A stretch of 12,303 nucleotides of DNA from JAKACU01 sp021821185 (GTDB lineage Bacteria > Bacillota > Bacilli > Alicyclobacillales > SLC66): the NCBI GenBank assembly GCA_027343965.1, contig DAHWJX010000173.1, forward strand, positions 1 to 12,303. Reading direction: 5' to 3'. This document shows positions 1-5,913 of this stretch, piece after piece. A program made the position numbers and the translations under genes. The stretch's first letter is position 1, and each line of letters begins with the position of its first letter. The notes under the pieces are model-generated. The model did no database searches. It was given only the letters and a program-made list of their open reading frames with translations, and had not been told where the DNA came from.

Positions 1-66
1 AAGCATGCATCGTGTTGTATACTACATAGGAAGCCAAGAAACCACTTGAAAGAAGCGCGATGAACC

Positions 67-1272
67 TTGCAACAACACGACCACAATAAACAAGCCAGTA
101 CGATTAGTGCTCGCACAGGCGAACGTCACCATGATCACGAATGGCCACGTCCAGAATCGATGCCTATCTACCAAACATCGGTGTTTACTTTTGATGATGT
201 GGATGATGTGCTTGAATATTATGCTGACAGACCACCAGGACGATATCTATATTCCCGCAATGGAAATCCCAATGTCGTCTCGATGCAAGAGGTAGTTGCA
301 CAACTAGAGCATGCCGAAAATGCCTGTGCTAGCGCTTCCGGTATGGGGGCGATTAGTTCCGCCATCATGGCTACATGTAGTGCCGGTGATCATGTACTGT
401 TATCGCGCGAGATCTACGGCGGAACGCTCGTTTTATTGCGAACACTTTTACATCGTTTCTCGATAACTGTTTCCTTAGCTGATTTCACTAATCTTTCCGA
501 AGTGGTTTCATCACTGACACCAGCTACTCGGTTGATCATCGGTGAAAGCATTACAAACCCTTTATTGTCTGTGATGGACATCAAAGCGCTGGCCGACATT
601 GCGCACGATGCGGGCGCCCTGCTAATGATCGACAATACATTTGCCACACCGATCGTTGTTCGCCCCATAGAACTTGGCGCCGATATTGTTGTTCATAGCG
701 CTACCAAATATTTAGGTGGTCACAGCGATGTCAGCGGTGGGGTGATTTGCGGATCAAATGCCTTTATCGAACAGGCCAACCACGTGATTGCTACGCTGGG
801 ATCCAATCTCGCACCATTTGATGCATGGCTCATCGCGCGAGGCATTAAAACCCTGCCATTGCGCTTTAAACAGCAATGTCTTAATGCGCAAACGTTAGCT
901 AAATGGTTGGCTAACGACGAACGCTTGCAACATGTGTATTATCCAGCATTGTCCACACACAGCACGCATCACTTGGCTAAAAACCAATTTGCCGAAGAAC
1001 TCTATGGCGCCATTGTAACGATTGGGCTCAAAGGCAATAAAGATGCAGTCAATGCGTTCATGCGTGCTGCACCTTCGTTACCTTTCGCTCCGTCTTTGGC
1101 TGGTGTAACCACGAGCTTGTCTCATCCGTGGACCACATCCCATCGTGGTTTCACCGAACAGGAACGTTTGGCATTTGGCATCACAGAGGGGCTTATTCGA
1201 ATTTCCGTCGGTGTTGAAAATATCCAAGATCTTATCGAAGAAATTAATGATGGATTAATCGCGACGATGTAA
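67..1272 (+). CDS. PLP-dependent Cys/Met metabolism (trans-sulfuration) enzyme
   Basis: Fold-type I PLP enzyme of the cystathionine gamma-synthase/gamma-lyase/methionine gamma-lyase family, cytosolic, acting on sulfur amino acids. 401 residues, normal family length. Visible motifs: PIYQTSVF near 33-40; the phosphate-binding YSRNGNP at 62-68 (Tyr62, Arg64); SGMGA at 91-95; Asp189 in DNTFATP, which contacts the pyridine nitrogen; the Schiff-base lysine Lys214 in SATKYLGGHSD; and RISVGVE near the C-terminus. The position that is Cys in classical methionine gamma-lyases (YG-C-T) is Gly here. Where cystathionine enzymes usually carry GVE the sequence reads GVTTS (346-350). The exact reaction (synthase, gamma-lyase or beta-lyase) therefore cannot be assigned. 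The start is TTG at 67, with a purine-rich GAAAGAAG about 10 nt upstream; a later ATG at the PIYQ motif would remove the His/Asp-rich leader. A TATACT at 18-23 may be its -10 box, but the -35 would lie outside the window. Confidence 0.9.
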   Translation: MQQHDHNKQASTISARTGERHHDHEWPRPESMPIYQTSVFTFDDVDDVLEYYADRPPGRYLYSRNGNPNVVSMQEVVAQLEHAENACASASGMGAISSAIMATCSAGDHVLLSREIYGGTLVLLRTLLHRFSITVSLADFTNLSEVVSSLTPATRLIIGESITNPLLSVMDIKALADIAHDAGALLMIDNTFATPIVVRPIELGADIVVHSATKYLGGHSDVSGGVICGSNAFIEQANHVIATLGSNLAPFDAWLIARGIKTLPLRFKQQCLNAQTLAKWLANDERLQHVYYPALSTHSTHHLAKNQFAEELYGAIVTIGLKGNKDAVNAFMRAAPSLPFAPSLAGVTTSLSHPWTTSHRGFTEQERLAFGITEGLIRISVGVENIQDLIEEINDGLIATM

Positions 1273-1275
1273 TTA

Positions 1276-1284
1276 TGGTATACT
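1276..1284 (+). promoter_or_regulatory. Extended -10 promoter for sodA
   Basis: TGG followed by TATACT (1279-1284) forms an extended -10 element immediately after the stop codon of the preceding gene. There is no good -35 hexamer at 16-18 bp upstream, which is common for extended -10 sigma-A promoters. It would leave a 5' leader of about 65 nt before sodA. Confidence 0.45.
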
Positions 1285-1293
1285 AAAAGTTGT

Positions 1294-1325
1294 AACGAGT
1301 TAGTCACAAAAAAGTCATGCTCGTT
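1294..1325 (+). repeat. Inverted repeat in the sodA leader
   Basis: AACGAG (1294-1299) and CTCGTT (1320-1325) are perfect 6-bp arms around a 20-nt loop. The loop holds a direct repeat, AGTCA at two places about 12 nt apart. It lies between the predicted promoter and the sodA ribosome binding site. There is no T-tract, so it is not a terminator; it may be an mRNA leader hairpin or chance. Confidence 0.3.
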
Positions 1326-1356
1326 CACAGGTGAAACACAGGAAAGAGGGATCGTT

Positions 1357-1971
1357 GTGGCATTTCAAACACCAGCACTTCCATATGCAGTCGATGCACT
1401 CGAACCATACATCGATGCGAAAACCATGACCGTACACCATGACGGCCATCATGTCGCCTACACAAACAATCTGAATAACGCGCTTGAAGGGCATCCTGAT
1501 CTGCAAAGTAAATCTGCTGAAGAACTTTTGGCTAACCTTTCATCCGTTCCGGAAACGATTCGAGCGACCGTTCGTAACAACGGCGGCGGCCATGTTAACC
1601 ATTCCTTATTTTGGACGGTTATGTCCCCACAAGGTGGTGGCGTTCCGACAGGTAAACTCGCTGATGCTATCAATCAAGCATTTGGCAGCTTTGAAACATT
1701 CAAGGAAGCATTCGCTAAAGCTGCAGCTACACGTTTTGGTAGCGGTTGGGCATGGCTCGTCGTGGATCCATCAGGTAAACTTGCCGTTGTCAGCACGGCG
1801 AATCAGGATAGTCCACTAAGTGAAGGACAGACGCCTATTTTGGGCCTTGACGTCTGGGAACATGCCTATTACTTAAAGTATCAAAATAAACGCGCGGACT
1901 ACATCGGTGCCTTTTGGCATGTAGTGAATTGGCCACAGGTTGCAACAAACTTCGATAAGGCGGCGAAATAA
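1357..1971 (+). CDS. sodA: Superoxide dismutase, Mn/Fe type
   Basis: Converts superoxide to hydrogen peroxide and oxygen in the cytoplasm. 204 residues, full length for a bacterial Mn/Fe SOD. N-terminal alpha-hairpin domain starting LPYAVDALEP; C-terminal alpha/beta domain. All four metal ligands are present: His27 (VHHDGHH), His82 (GGGHVNHSLFW), Asp165 and His169 (DVWEHAYY). The active-site Gln150 in ANQDSP sits at the position typical of Mn-preferring enzymes, so Mn is the more likely metal; cambialistic use cannot be excluded. The start is GTG at 1357, set by AGGAAAGAGGG ending 6 nt upstream. It probably has its own promoter just after the PLP enzyme gene and ends at a strong terminator, so it is likely monocistronic. 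Confidence 0.97.
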   Translation: MAFQTPALPYAVDALEPYIDAKTMTVHHDGHHVAYTNNLNNALEGHPDLQSKSAEELLANLSSVPETIRATVRNNGGGHVNHSLFWTVMSPQGGGVPTGKLADAINQAFGSFETFKEAFAKAAATRFGSGWAWLVVDPSGKLAVVSTANQDSPLSEGQTPILGLDVWEHAYYLKYQNKRADYIGAFWHVVNWPQVATNFDKAAK

Positions 1972-1984
1972 AGCTCGCCACGTC

Positions 1985-2024
1985 AAAAGGAGCCACGCGC
2001 GCTTGCCTGCGTGGCTCCTTTTTT
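1985..2024. terminator. Bidirectional rho-independent terminator between sodA and rsfA
   Basis: Stem AAGGAGCCACGC (1987-1998) pairs perfectly with GCGTGGCTCCTT (2009-2020) around a 10-nt loop. A T-run follows on the plus strand (to 2024), and AAAA lies before the stem, giving Ts on the minus strand. It can therefore stop transcripts from both convergent genes. The stop codon of the minus-strand rsfA lies inside the T-tract. Confidence 0.93.
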
Positions 2025-2589
2025 ACAATTTGGATAATGGATCATGAGGATCTGGCTGCTGTCTTTTACGAGCACGATCCACAATGCTCAATAACATGCG
2101 GTAATCTTCACTCATCACGAGATGTTCATCTGATAATGTGCGCAATTGTTGCTGCAACTCCACTTTACTCTTTCGCAGACGATCGACTTCGGATTTGATT
2201 TGATCGGTATCTCGTTCGAGTTGTCGTAGGCGAGTCTGCAAAACTTGATAATCATGTCGATGTTGACGCAAAAATCGAAATACCATATTCCAAGTGACTT
2301 CAGTTTCCATCTCGTTTTGTGTCGGTTCCTGGTGCCACATATCATTTTGATTTTGTTCTTCACGCCGCTCTTTTCGGTCGGATTTGGCCATATCGATCGC
2401 TTCGCTGAACTGCTTGCGCACGCATGCATTCCAGCGATATCCGCAGGCAGCGGAAGTCCTGCCAAGCGCCTCAGCGGCCTCTTCAAAAGCAGCCAATTGC
2501 GTGCTGCCTTCGCGAATATGACGCAAGATGATGTCGGCTAACCTCTTGTCGTCATCGCCAGTCCAGGCATCTTGTCTCAGGGTCTTCAT
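2023..2589 (-). CDS. rsfA: RsfA-family prespore-type transcription factor
   Basis: DNA-binding regulator; in Bacillus subtilis RsfA tunes part of the sigma-F regulon in the forespore (family knowledge). 188 residues. The N-terminal ~65 residues match the family's Myb/SANT-like helix bundle: RQDAWTGDDD, ILRHIREGSTQLAAFEEAAEALGRT, then AACGYRWN and VRKQF. A charged linker rich in K, R, E and Q is followed by a C-terminal coiled coil (about 100-165, LRQLERDTDQIKSEVDRL region), likely for dimerisation. The start is the ATG at 2589, with GGGAGGA 9 nt upstream and MKTLRQDAW matching the family N-terminus; an upstream in-frame start at 2628 has no comparable site. It is the last gene of a minus-strand run and ends in the shared terminator. 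No convincing sigma-F/G promoter was seen just upstream, so read-through from clpP or the 46-residue gene is possible. Confidence 0.92.
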   Translation of the reverse strand: MKTLRQDAWTGDDDKRLADIILRHIREGSTQLAAFEEAAEALGRTSAACGYRWNACVRKQFSEAIDMAKSDRKERREEQNQNDMWHQEPTQNEMETEVTWNMVFRFLRQHRHDYQVLQTRLRQLERDTDQIKSEVDRLRKSKVELQQQLRTLSDEHLVMSEDYRMLLSIVDRARKRQQPDPHDPLSKL

Positions 2590-2664
2590 GCTTGCGATTC
2601 CTCCCGTGCACCGAGGTCCTGCCAACATGTATATGCACCCTGAAACGAATTTAGAGATAAATTT

Positions 2665-2805
2665 TTATCGCAGACGCAAGGCTGACAATAACACCATCGC
2701 TGTTCTCAAACGCTTGGTAGGTCTAGTATATCGTAATGCCCAATAAAAGGTTGCTATTTGCATCGTGAGTATAAAATATTGCCTTAGTAATCGCCACGTC
2801 CTCAT
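2665..2805 (-). CDS. Small basic hypothetical protein (46 aa)
   Basis: Family not recognised. The case rests on a near-perfect Shine-Dalgarno site, CGGAGGTG, placed 6 nt before ATG 2805, and on a reading frame of 46 residues closed by TAA. The product starts MRTWRLLRQYF, contains a semi-hydrophobic middle (FILTMQIATFYWAL), and has a strongly basic second half (RYTRPTKRLRT and RLR at the end): many Arg, no acidic residue. That composition fits an amphipathic membrane-surface peptide or a nucleic-acid binder. It lies 75 nt upstream of rsfA in the same direction, downstream of clpP-midA. A possible TATAAT -10 box lies about 70 nt upstream. It could be part of the clpP-midA-rsfA run. Reality as a gene is likely but not proven. 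Confidence 0.55.
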   Translation of the reverse strand: MRTWRLLRQYFILTMQIATFYWALRYTRPTKRLRTAMVLLSALRLR

Positions 2806-2873
2806 GAAGGCACCTCCGCACGATAGTATTTGCGTATTAGTGTGGGGCAAATCCAAGTGACTATGCCGACCAA

Positions 2874-2903
2874 ATTATAGTAAATGCATTTTTACAGCAC
2901 CAA
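2874..2903 (-). promoter_or_regulatory. Possible promoter for the 46-aa gene and rsfA
   Basis: On the minus strand a consensus TATAAT (2874-2879) lies 18 bp downstream of TTGGTG (2898-2903). The -10 is perfect; the -35 matches only its first three bases. It would give a leader of about 65 nt before the 46-residue gene. The region is AT-rich, so a chance match is possible. Confidence 0.3.
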
Positions 2904-2961
2904 GAAATAAAAAAAACAAAGCCGCTATAAACAAGATGATCGCCAAGCGCGTATAGACCAT
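2875..2961 (-). CDS. Possible single-pass membrane peptide (28 aa)
   Basis: The frame opens with ATG 2961, only 7 nt after the midA stop codon, and encodes 28 residues: a basic start (MVYTR), one clear transmembrane stretch (LAIILFIAALFFLFLGAV) and a short KMHLL tail. No strong ribosome binding site precedes it (AAGGGA is too far, about 16 nt). Translation would depend on reinitiation after midA. Family not recognised. The hydrophobic composition and position support it; the weak initiation signal and short length argue against it. Confidence 0.3.
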   Translation of the reverse strand: MVYTRLAIILFIAALFFLFLGAVKMHLL

Positions 2962-2968
2962 ACGTCCG

Positions 2969-4087
2969 TCACAAATCCCTTCTTGCCAACAAAACGGTAA
3001 AACGATCACCCATGGCTCCAGGCAACACCAGTTGTTTAAAAGCGTTGGTTGCGTCTTTGTGATTTGCCGCATACCACGTAAAGTACTCCATCACGCGCGG
3101 CAGATGAAGAAAAAAGGCACCTTGTCGCTGCAAACGTTCACACGTATAGCCGAGTTCGGCAACAGCATCACTGACTGCACTAAAATCAACGTCATACGTA
3201 ATATCGCAAGAACCAGGTCGATCTAAAAAATCATCAACTAATTCGTGTTGCCGATACGCTCGCAACGTACCTCGTGGCCTATCGACGGAAAGTACATCCT
3301 CGGTATAACCTCCATAATCAACAAAAGCAAAGGCGATAGGGTCAATCAGATTATAAATAGACTGGATAGCGATGGCCATTTCCGTCTGTGCCTCCGCGAC
3401 CAAACCACCTACTCTATGCCTCGCATAAGGTACAAGATAGCGATCTGCGTAATGGCGAATCGCTGGATCCTTCGTCACGTCAAACCATGTCGCAAACCGT
3501 TTACTTCGGTAAGGTCCCTCTTTTGCATGAAAGGGCCGATTGGAACCTACAAACAACTCCATCACCGACTCTTTTACGACGCGCACACAATGCACCGGTA
3601 ACGCATCAAGCCACTCATTGCCAAAAACAAATGCGCCTTTATAGGACATTAATTCCTCTTCAGGTATGTCTTTTAGAGATGACACGAAAAGTACGTGAAC
3701 ACGATCTCGAATACGACTTTCTTGCTGCTGTTGAATCCATTGATTCACGCGCTCTTGCGCACGTGACCTAGCCACAGCCGAGAGATCGACACCTACATAG
3801 CGAATCCTGCGGTCCTCTAATAACGCATCATGACAGAGTCCATCTAGCAGAGGTACAGCAAAACCGCCGTCGCCACAGCCCAGTTCTGCAACGACGACGT
3901 CTTTTTGTACCGATGCAAAAAAATCCCCCATAAAAGCAGACCACAGATAGGCAAACAAGGGTGATACTTGGACACTCGTATAAAAGTCACCCTGTTTGCC
4001 AAACCGTTGGCGCTCTGTCATATAATATCCATCTGGACCATACAGAGCCGATCGCATATAGTCATAAAAAGAAACGGGGTTCGTCAT
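2969..4087 (-). CDS. MidA/NDUFAF7-family SAM-dependent methyltransferase (DUF185)
   Basis: Predicted class I methyltransferase. The eukaryotic relative NDUFAF7/MidA methylates an arginine of a complex I subunit during assembly; the bacterial substrate is not established. 372 residues, full length. Family landmarks in order: YMRSALYGPDGYY (10-22), GDFYTSVQVSPLF (33-45), the SAM-binding ELGCGDGG (68-75), the acidic strand end VGVDLS (98-103), GNEWLDALPVH (156-166), then FVDYGG, GTLRAY and the DITYDVDF motif in the second half. The start ATG at 4087 overlaps the clpP stop as ATGA, implying translational coupling to clpP. Nothing looks truncated. Cytosolic, no signal peptide. Whether it acts on an Nuo subunit here is inference only; no nuo gene is in the window. 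Confidence 0.9.
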   Translation of the reverse strand: MTNPVSFYDYMRSALYGPDGYYMTERQRFGKQGDFYTSVQVSPLFAYLWSAFMGDFFASVQKDVVVAELGCGDGGFAVPLLDGLCHDALLEDRRIRYVGVDLSAVARSRAQERVNQWIQQQQESRIRDRVHVLFVSSLKDIPEEELMSYKGAFVFGNEWLDALPVHCVRVVKESVMELFVGSNRPFHAKEGPYRSKRFATWFDVTKDPAIRHYADRYLVPYARHRVGGLVAEAQTEMAIAIQSIYNLIDPIAFAFVDYGGYTEDVLSVDRPRGTLRAYRQHELVDDFLDRPGSCDITYDVDFSAVSDAVAELGYTCERLQRQGAFFLHLPRVMEYFTWYAANHKDATNAFKQLVLPGAMGDRFTVLLARRDL

Positions 4088-4662
4088 GGAACCAGAATTT
4101 GATCGATTAAACCATAGTCCTTAGCCTCTTGTGCGTCCATAAACCGATCACGATCTGTATCCTGTTCCACTTTGCTTAGCGGTTGTCCAGTCGTATCCGC
4201 AATCAATTGATTAATCCGATCACGAGTTTTTAAGATGTGATCAGCAGCTATTTTCAGATCCGATGCCTGACCTCGTCGTCCGCCCAGTGGCTGATGAATC
4301 ATGACTTCGCTATTAGGAAGCGCACTGCGTTTGCCTTTAGCACCGCCTGTCAGTAGAAGCGCGCCCATGGAGGCCGCAAGTCCAACACAGATTGTAGCGA
4401 CATCCGGTTTGATCAAATTCATCGTGTCTAAGATCGCAAAGCCAGCTGACACTGACCCACCAGGGCTATTTATGTACATGAAAATATCCTTGTCGGGATC
4501 TTCCGATGCCAGAAACAAGAGTTGTGCGACAATGGCATTTGCAATTTCATCATCAATCTCAGTACCAAGAAACACAATTCGATCCTTTAGCAAGCGCGAA
4601 TAAATATCGTAGGCCCGTTCCCCACGACTAGTTTGTTCAATAACTGTCGGCACCACAGCCAT
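4084..4662 (-). CDS. clpP: ATP-dependent Clp protease proteolytic subunit
   Basis: Serine peptidase (family S14) that forms a 14-mer barrel and degrades proteins unfolded by ClpX or ClpC. 192 residues. Catalytic triad present: Ser101 (GLAASMGA), His126 (MIHQP) and Asp175 (TDRDRF), numbered from an upstream GTG; subtract 3 for the chosen start. Substrate-strand and axial motifs NSPGGSV and YDIYSRLL are intact. The start is ATG 4662, with AAAGGAG 8 nt upstream and the family N-terminus VPTVIEQT; the GTG at 4671 overlaps that site and is rejected. No obvious CtsR box (tandem GGTCAAA) is seen, but two perfect inverted repeats lie in its promoter and leader. It overlaps the methyltransferase gene by 4 nt. 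Whether this is the only clpP of the genome cannot be told from here. Confidence 0.97.
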   Translation of the reverse strand: MAVVPTVIEQTSRGERAYDIYSRLLKDRIVFLGTEIDDEIANAIVAQLLFLASEDPDKDIFMYINSPGGSVSAGFAILDTMNLIKPDVATICVGLAASMGALLLTGGAKGKRSALPNSEVMIHQPLGGRRGQASDLKIAADHILKTRDRINQLIADTTGQPLSKVEQDTDRDRFMDAQEAKDYGLIDQILVP

Positions 4663-4674
4663 CTCCAACACTCC

Positions 4675-4688
4675 TTTGTCAAGACAAA
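4675..4688 (-). promoter_or_regulatory. Palindrome next to the clpP ribosome binding site
   Basis: TTTGTC (4675-4680) and GACAAA (4683-4688) are perfect 6-bp arms separated by 2 bp. On the minus strand the last bases of the palindrome are the first bases of the AAAGGAG ribosome binding site. The 2-bp gap suits a dimeric DNA-binding protein better than an RNA hairpin. It is not the tandem-repeat CtsR operator. Confidence 0.35.
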
Positions 4689-4714
4689 ACCGACGCTACC
4701 TGCCGTCTAATTTC

Positions 4715-4742
4715 ATTGTACCATAGACCTCATGGTACTCAA
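4715..4742 (-). promoter_or_regulatory. clpP promoter containing an inverted repeat operator candidate
   Basis: Minus-strand -35 TTGAGT (4737-4742) and -10 TACAAT (4715-4720) with a 16-bp spacer, about 50 nt upstream of the clpP start. A perfect inverted repeat GTACCAT-N7-ATGGTAC (4718-4738) fills the spacer and overlaps both hexamers, the classic place for a repressor site. It resembles no operator I can name. Confidence 0.55.
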
Positions 4743-4766
4743 AAAAAATGACGCACAGTTACCGTC
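4741..4766 (-). terminator. Weak terminator after the isochorismatase-like gene
   Basis: On the minus strand a short stem GACG/CGTC (arms 4763-4766 and 4750-4753, 9-nt loop) is followed by ATTTTTTTT (4741-4749). The stem is only 4 bp, so termination may be leaky. It sits directly before the clpP -35 box, so partial read-through into clpP is possible. Confidence 0.3.
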
Positions 4767-4790
4767 GGCTCTAGACTTGTAGAACTTAGA

Positions 4791-5261
4791 TCAAATCCAA
4801 ACGCGTTGACCACCATCGGCAAGCATGTGGTCCTGACCAATTACTTGGCGCGCAATGCCCATGGCACTCGTGTTTCGACCATGATAAGAGGCAATCAAGC
4901 GTTCTAACAACTTTACTTCGAATTTTTCGTCAAGCAATCGAAACATCGTTGCTAAAACCGACATTTCTGCATCAACGCCTCCTACATGAACTTCTTGAAT
5001 CCCGTGTTCTCTACATAATGCTGCCGTCTCATCGTTATACCCGCTATAGGTAGTCTTGTGAACTACGTGAGCCCCATCATGTTCAATTAAAAGCGTATTT
5101 TCATGTTGATTGTCCTCATGAACCCAGTACGTCAAAACAATAAGATCATAGTCTTTTGCATGTTCATCAAGGTATCTTTGCGATAAAGCCGCAATGTAAT
5201 CCAACGAATTTCCTAAAAAATCATCTTGCACATCCAATAGTAATAGTGCTTTTTTAGCCAA
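4791..5261 (-). CDS. Isochorismatase-like (cysteine hydrolase superfamily) protein lacking the Cys nucleophile
   Basis: Small Rossmann-like hydrolase-fold protein. Most family members hydrolyse amide bonds (for example nicotinamide) with an Asp-Lys-Cys triad. 156 residues from the chosen start. The fold signature LLLLDVQDDF supplies Asp10; VVHKTTYSGY supplies Lys69. The nucleophile loop reads GGVDAEMSVLATM, so the usual Cys is Ser101. True isochorismatases also lack the Cys and use Asp/Lys only, but Ser substitution gives no specific function. The start is TTG 5261: GGTGAG lies 7 nt upstream and the product begins MAKKALLLLDVQ, matching the family; the ATG at 5336 would add 25 unlikely residues and has no good ribosome binding site. 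Preceded by its own predicted promoter, followed by a weak terminator, then clpP. Confidence 0.85.
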   Translation of the reverse strand: MAKKALLLLDVQDDFLGNSLDYIAALSQRYLDEHAKDYDLIVLTYWVHEDNQHENTLLIEHDGAHVVHKTTYSGYNDETAALCREHGIQEVHVGGVDAEMSVLATMFRLLDEKFEVKLLERLIASYHGRNTSAMGIARQVIGQDHMLADGGQRVWI

Positions 5262-5298
5262 CAGGATTCTCACCTTTCGCACGCTTAAAATCACGGTT

Positions 5299-5327
5299 AT
5301 GGTACCACCCCATCTATCGCCTGTAAA
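5299..5327 (-). promoter_or_regulatory. Promoter for the isochorismatase-like gene
   Basis: Minus-strand -35 TTTACA (5322-5327), 17-bp spacer, -10 TACCAT (5299-5304). It is about 38 nt upstream of the TTG start. The -35 is good and the -10 is fair. The -10 lies inside another copy of GTACCAT. Confidence 0.4.
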
Positions 5328-5395
5328 TGGGTTCAACCATGAGTGTCATACATTGTTTACATCTGTTTCCTGAAAATTCGATGTGCGCAAAGGGT

Positions 5396-5423
5396 TTGAG
5401 CCAGACATAAAATGTCGTATGAT
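5396..5423 (+). promoter_or_regulatory. Promoter for the IDEAL/DUF3055 pair with spacer palindrome
   Basis: -35 TTGAGC (5396-5401) and -10 TATGAT (5418-5423), spacer 16 bp, start codon 37 nt downstream. The spacer holds a perfect inverted repeat GACAT-AAA-ATGTC (5404-5416), which could be an operator. The 5-bp arms are short enough to arise by chance. Confidence 0.45.
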
Positions 5424-5460
5424 AGGATAAAACGATAGATCCCGTGCGGAGGCGAAAATT

Positions 5461-5913
5461 ATGCTCACCATGGCACAGATTCAGGAGCTGCGCATGAAAA
5501 TTCTGCCGACTGGCGGTAACTCCATCGTGGACATCTTACATCAATACCGTGACCAGGTGACTGTCACGACCATTGCGCTAGAAAATGTTCCGCTTATTAT
5601 CATCGCAAAGCACGGCATTATTGCGCGTATCCCTGTGAATGGCTCTGCTCATAAGCTATCACATCCAGAAGAGATCGCAACCGCGCTTAAAGCTTTTTTC
5701 AGTACGCGTGATATGCTTTATCTATACATTAACTTACCTGCTTTTGTAGTTCCGTCTTACGTCGATGAGTTGCTGTATGAGCTTACTGAACGTGACGACC
5801 GCAAGCAGGAATTACAAAAGAGGATTGATGAAGCGCTCGACAATAAAGACAAATCAGCTTTCATAGACTTGTCTAGAGCGCTTGCCATGTTAGAGCAACA
5901 CAACAAGGAGTGA
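5461..5913 (+). CDS. IDEAL-domain protein with uncharacterised N-terminal domain
   Basis: 150 residues, function unknown. The C-terminal third carries the IDEAL motif itself: residues 121-140 read RIDEALDNKDKSAFIDLSRA, the signature of a short Bacillota domain found alone or at the end of small proteins such as YpiB. Residues 1-100 are not a family I recognise: a mixed alpha/beta pattern with a hydrophobic strand (VPLIIIAKHGIIARIPV, 43-59) and a second strand pair around 84-98 (RDMLYLYINLPAFVV). Residues 100-125 look like an alpha helix. ATG 5461 is chosen because GGAGG ends 8 nt upstream; the later ATGs at residues 4 and 12 are too far. It overlaps the start of the DUF3055 gene, so the two are probably coupled. 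Likely a cytosolic partner-binding protein (inference). Confidence 0.8.
   Translation: MLTMAQIQELRMKILPTGGNSIVDILHQYRDQVTVTTIALENVPLIIIAKHGIIARIPVNGSAHKLSHPEEIATALKAFFSTRDMLYLYINLPAFVVPSYVDELLYELTERDDRKQELQKRIDEALDNKDKSAFIDLSRALAMLEQHNKE

Noticed and set aside
3388..3771. Plus-strand frame of 127 codons
   Set aside because: Antisense to the intact MidA-family gene, with no initiation signal.
4663..4760. CtsR operator upstream of clpP
   Set aside because: No tandem GGTCAAA heptads are present; only the two palindromes described.
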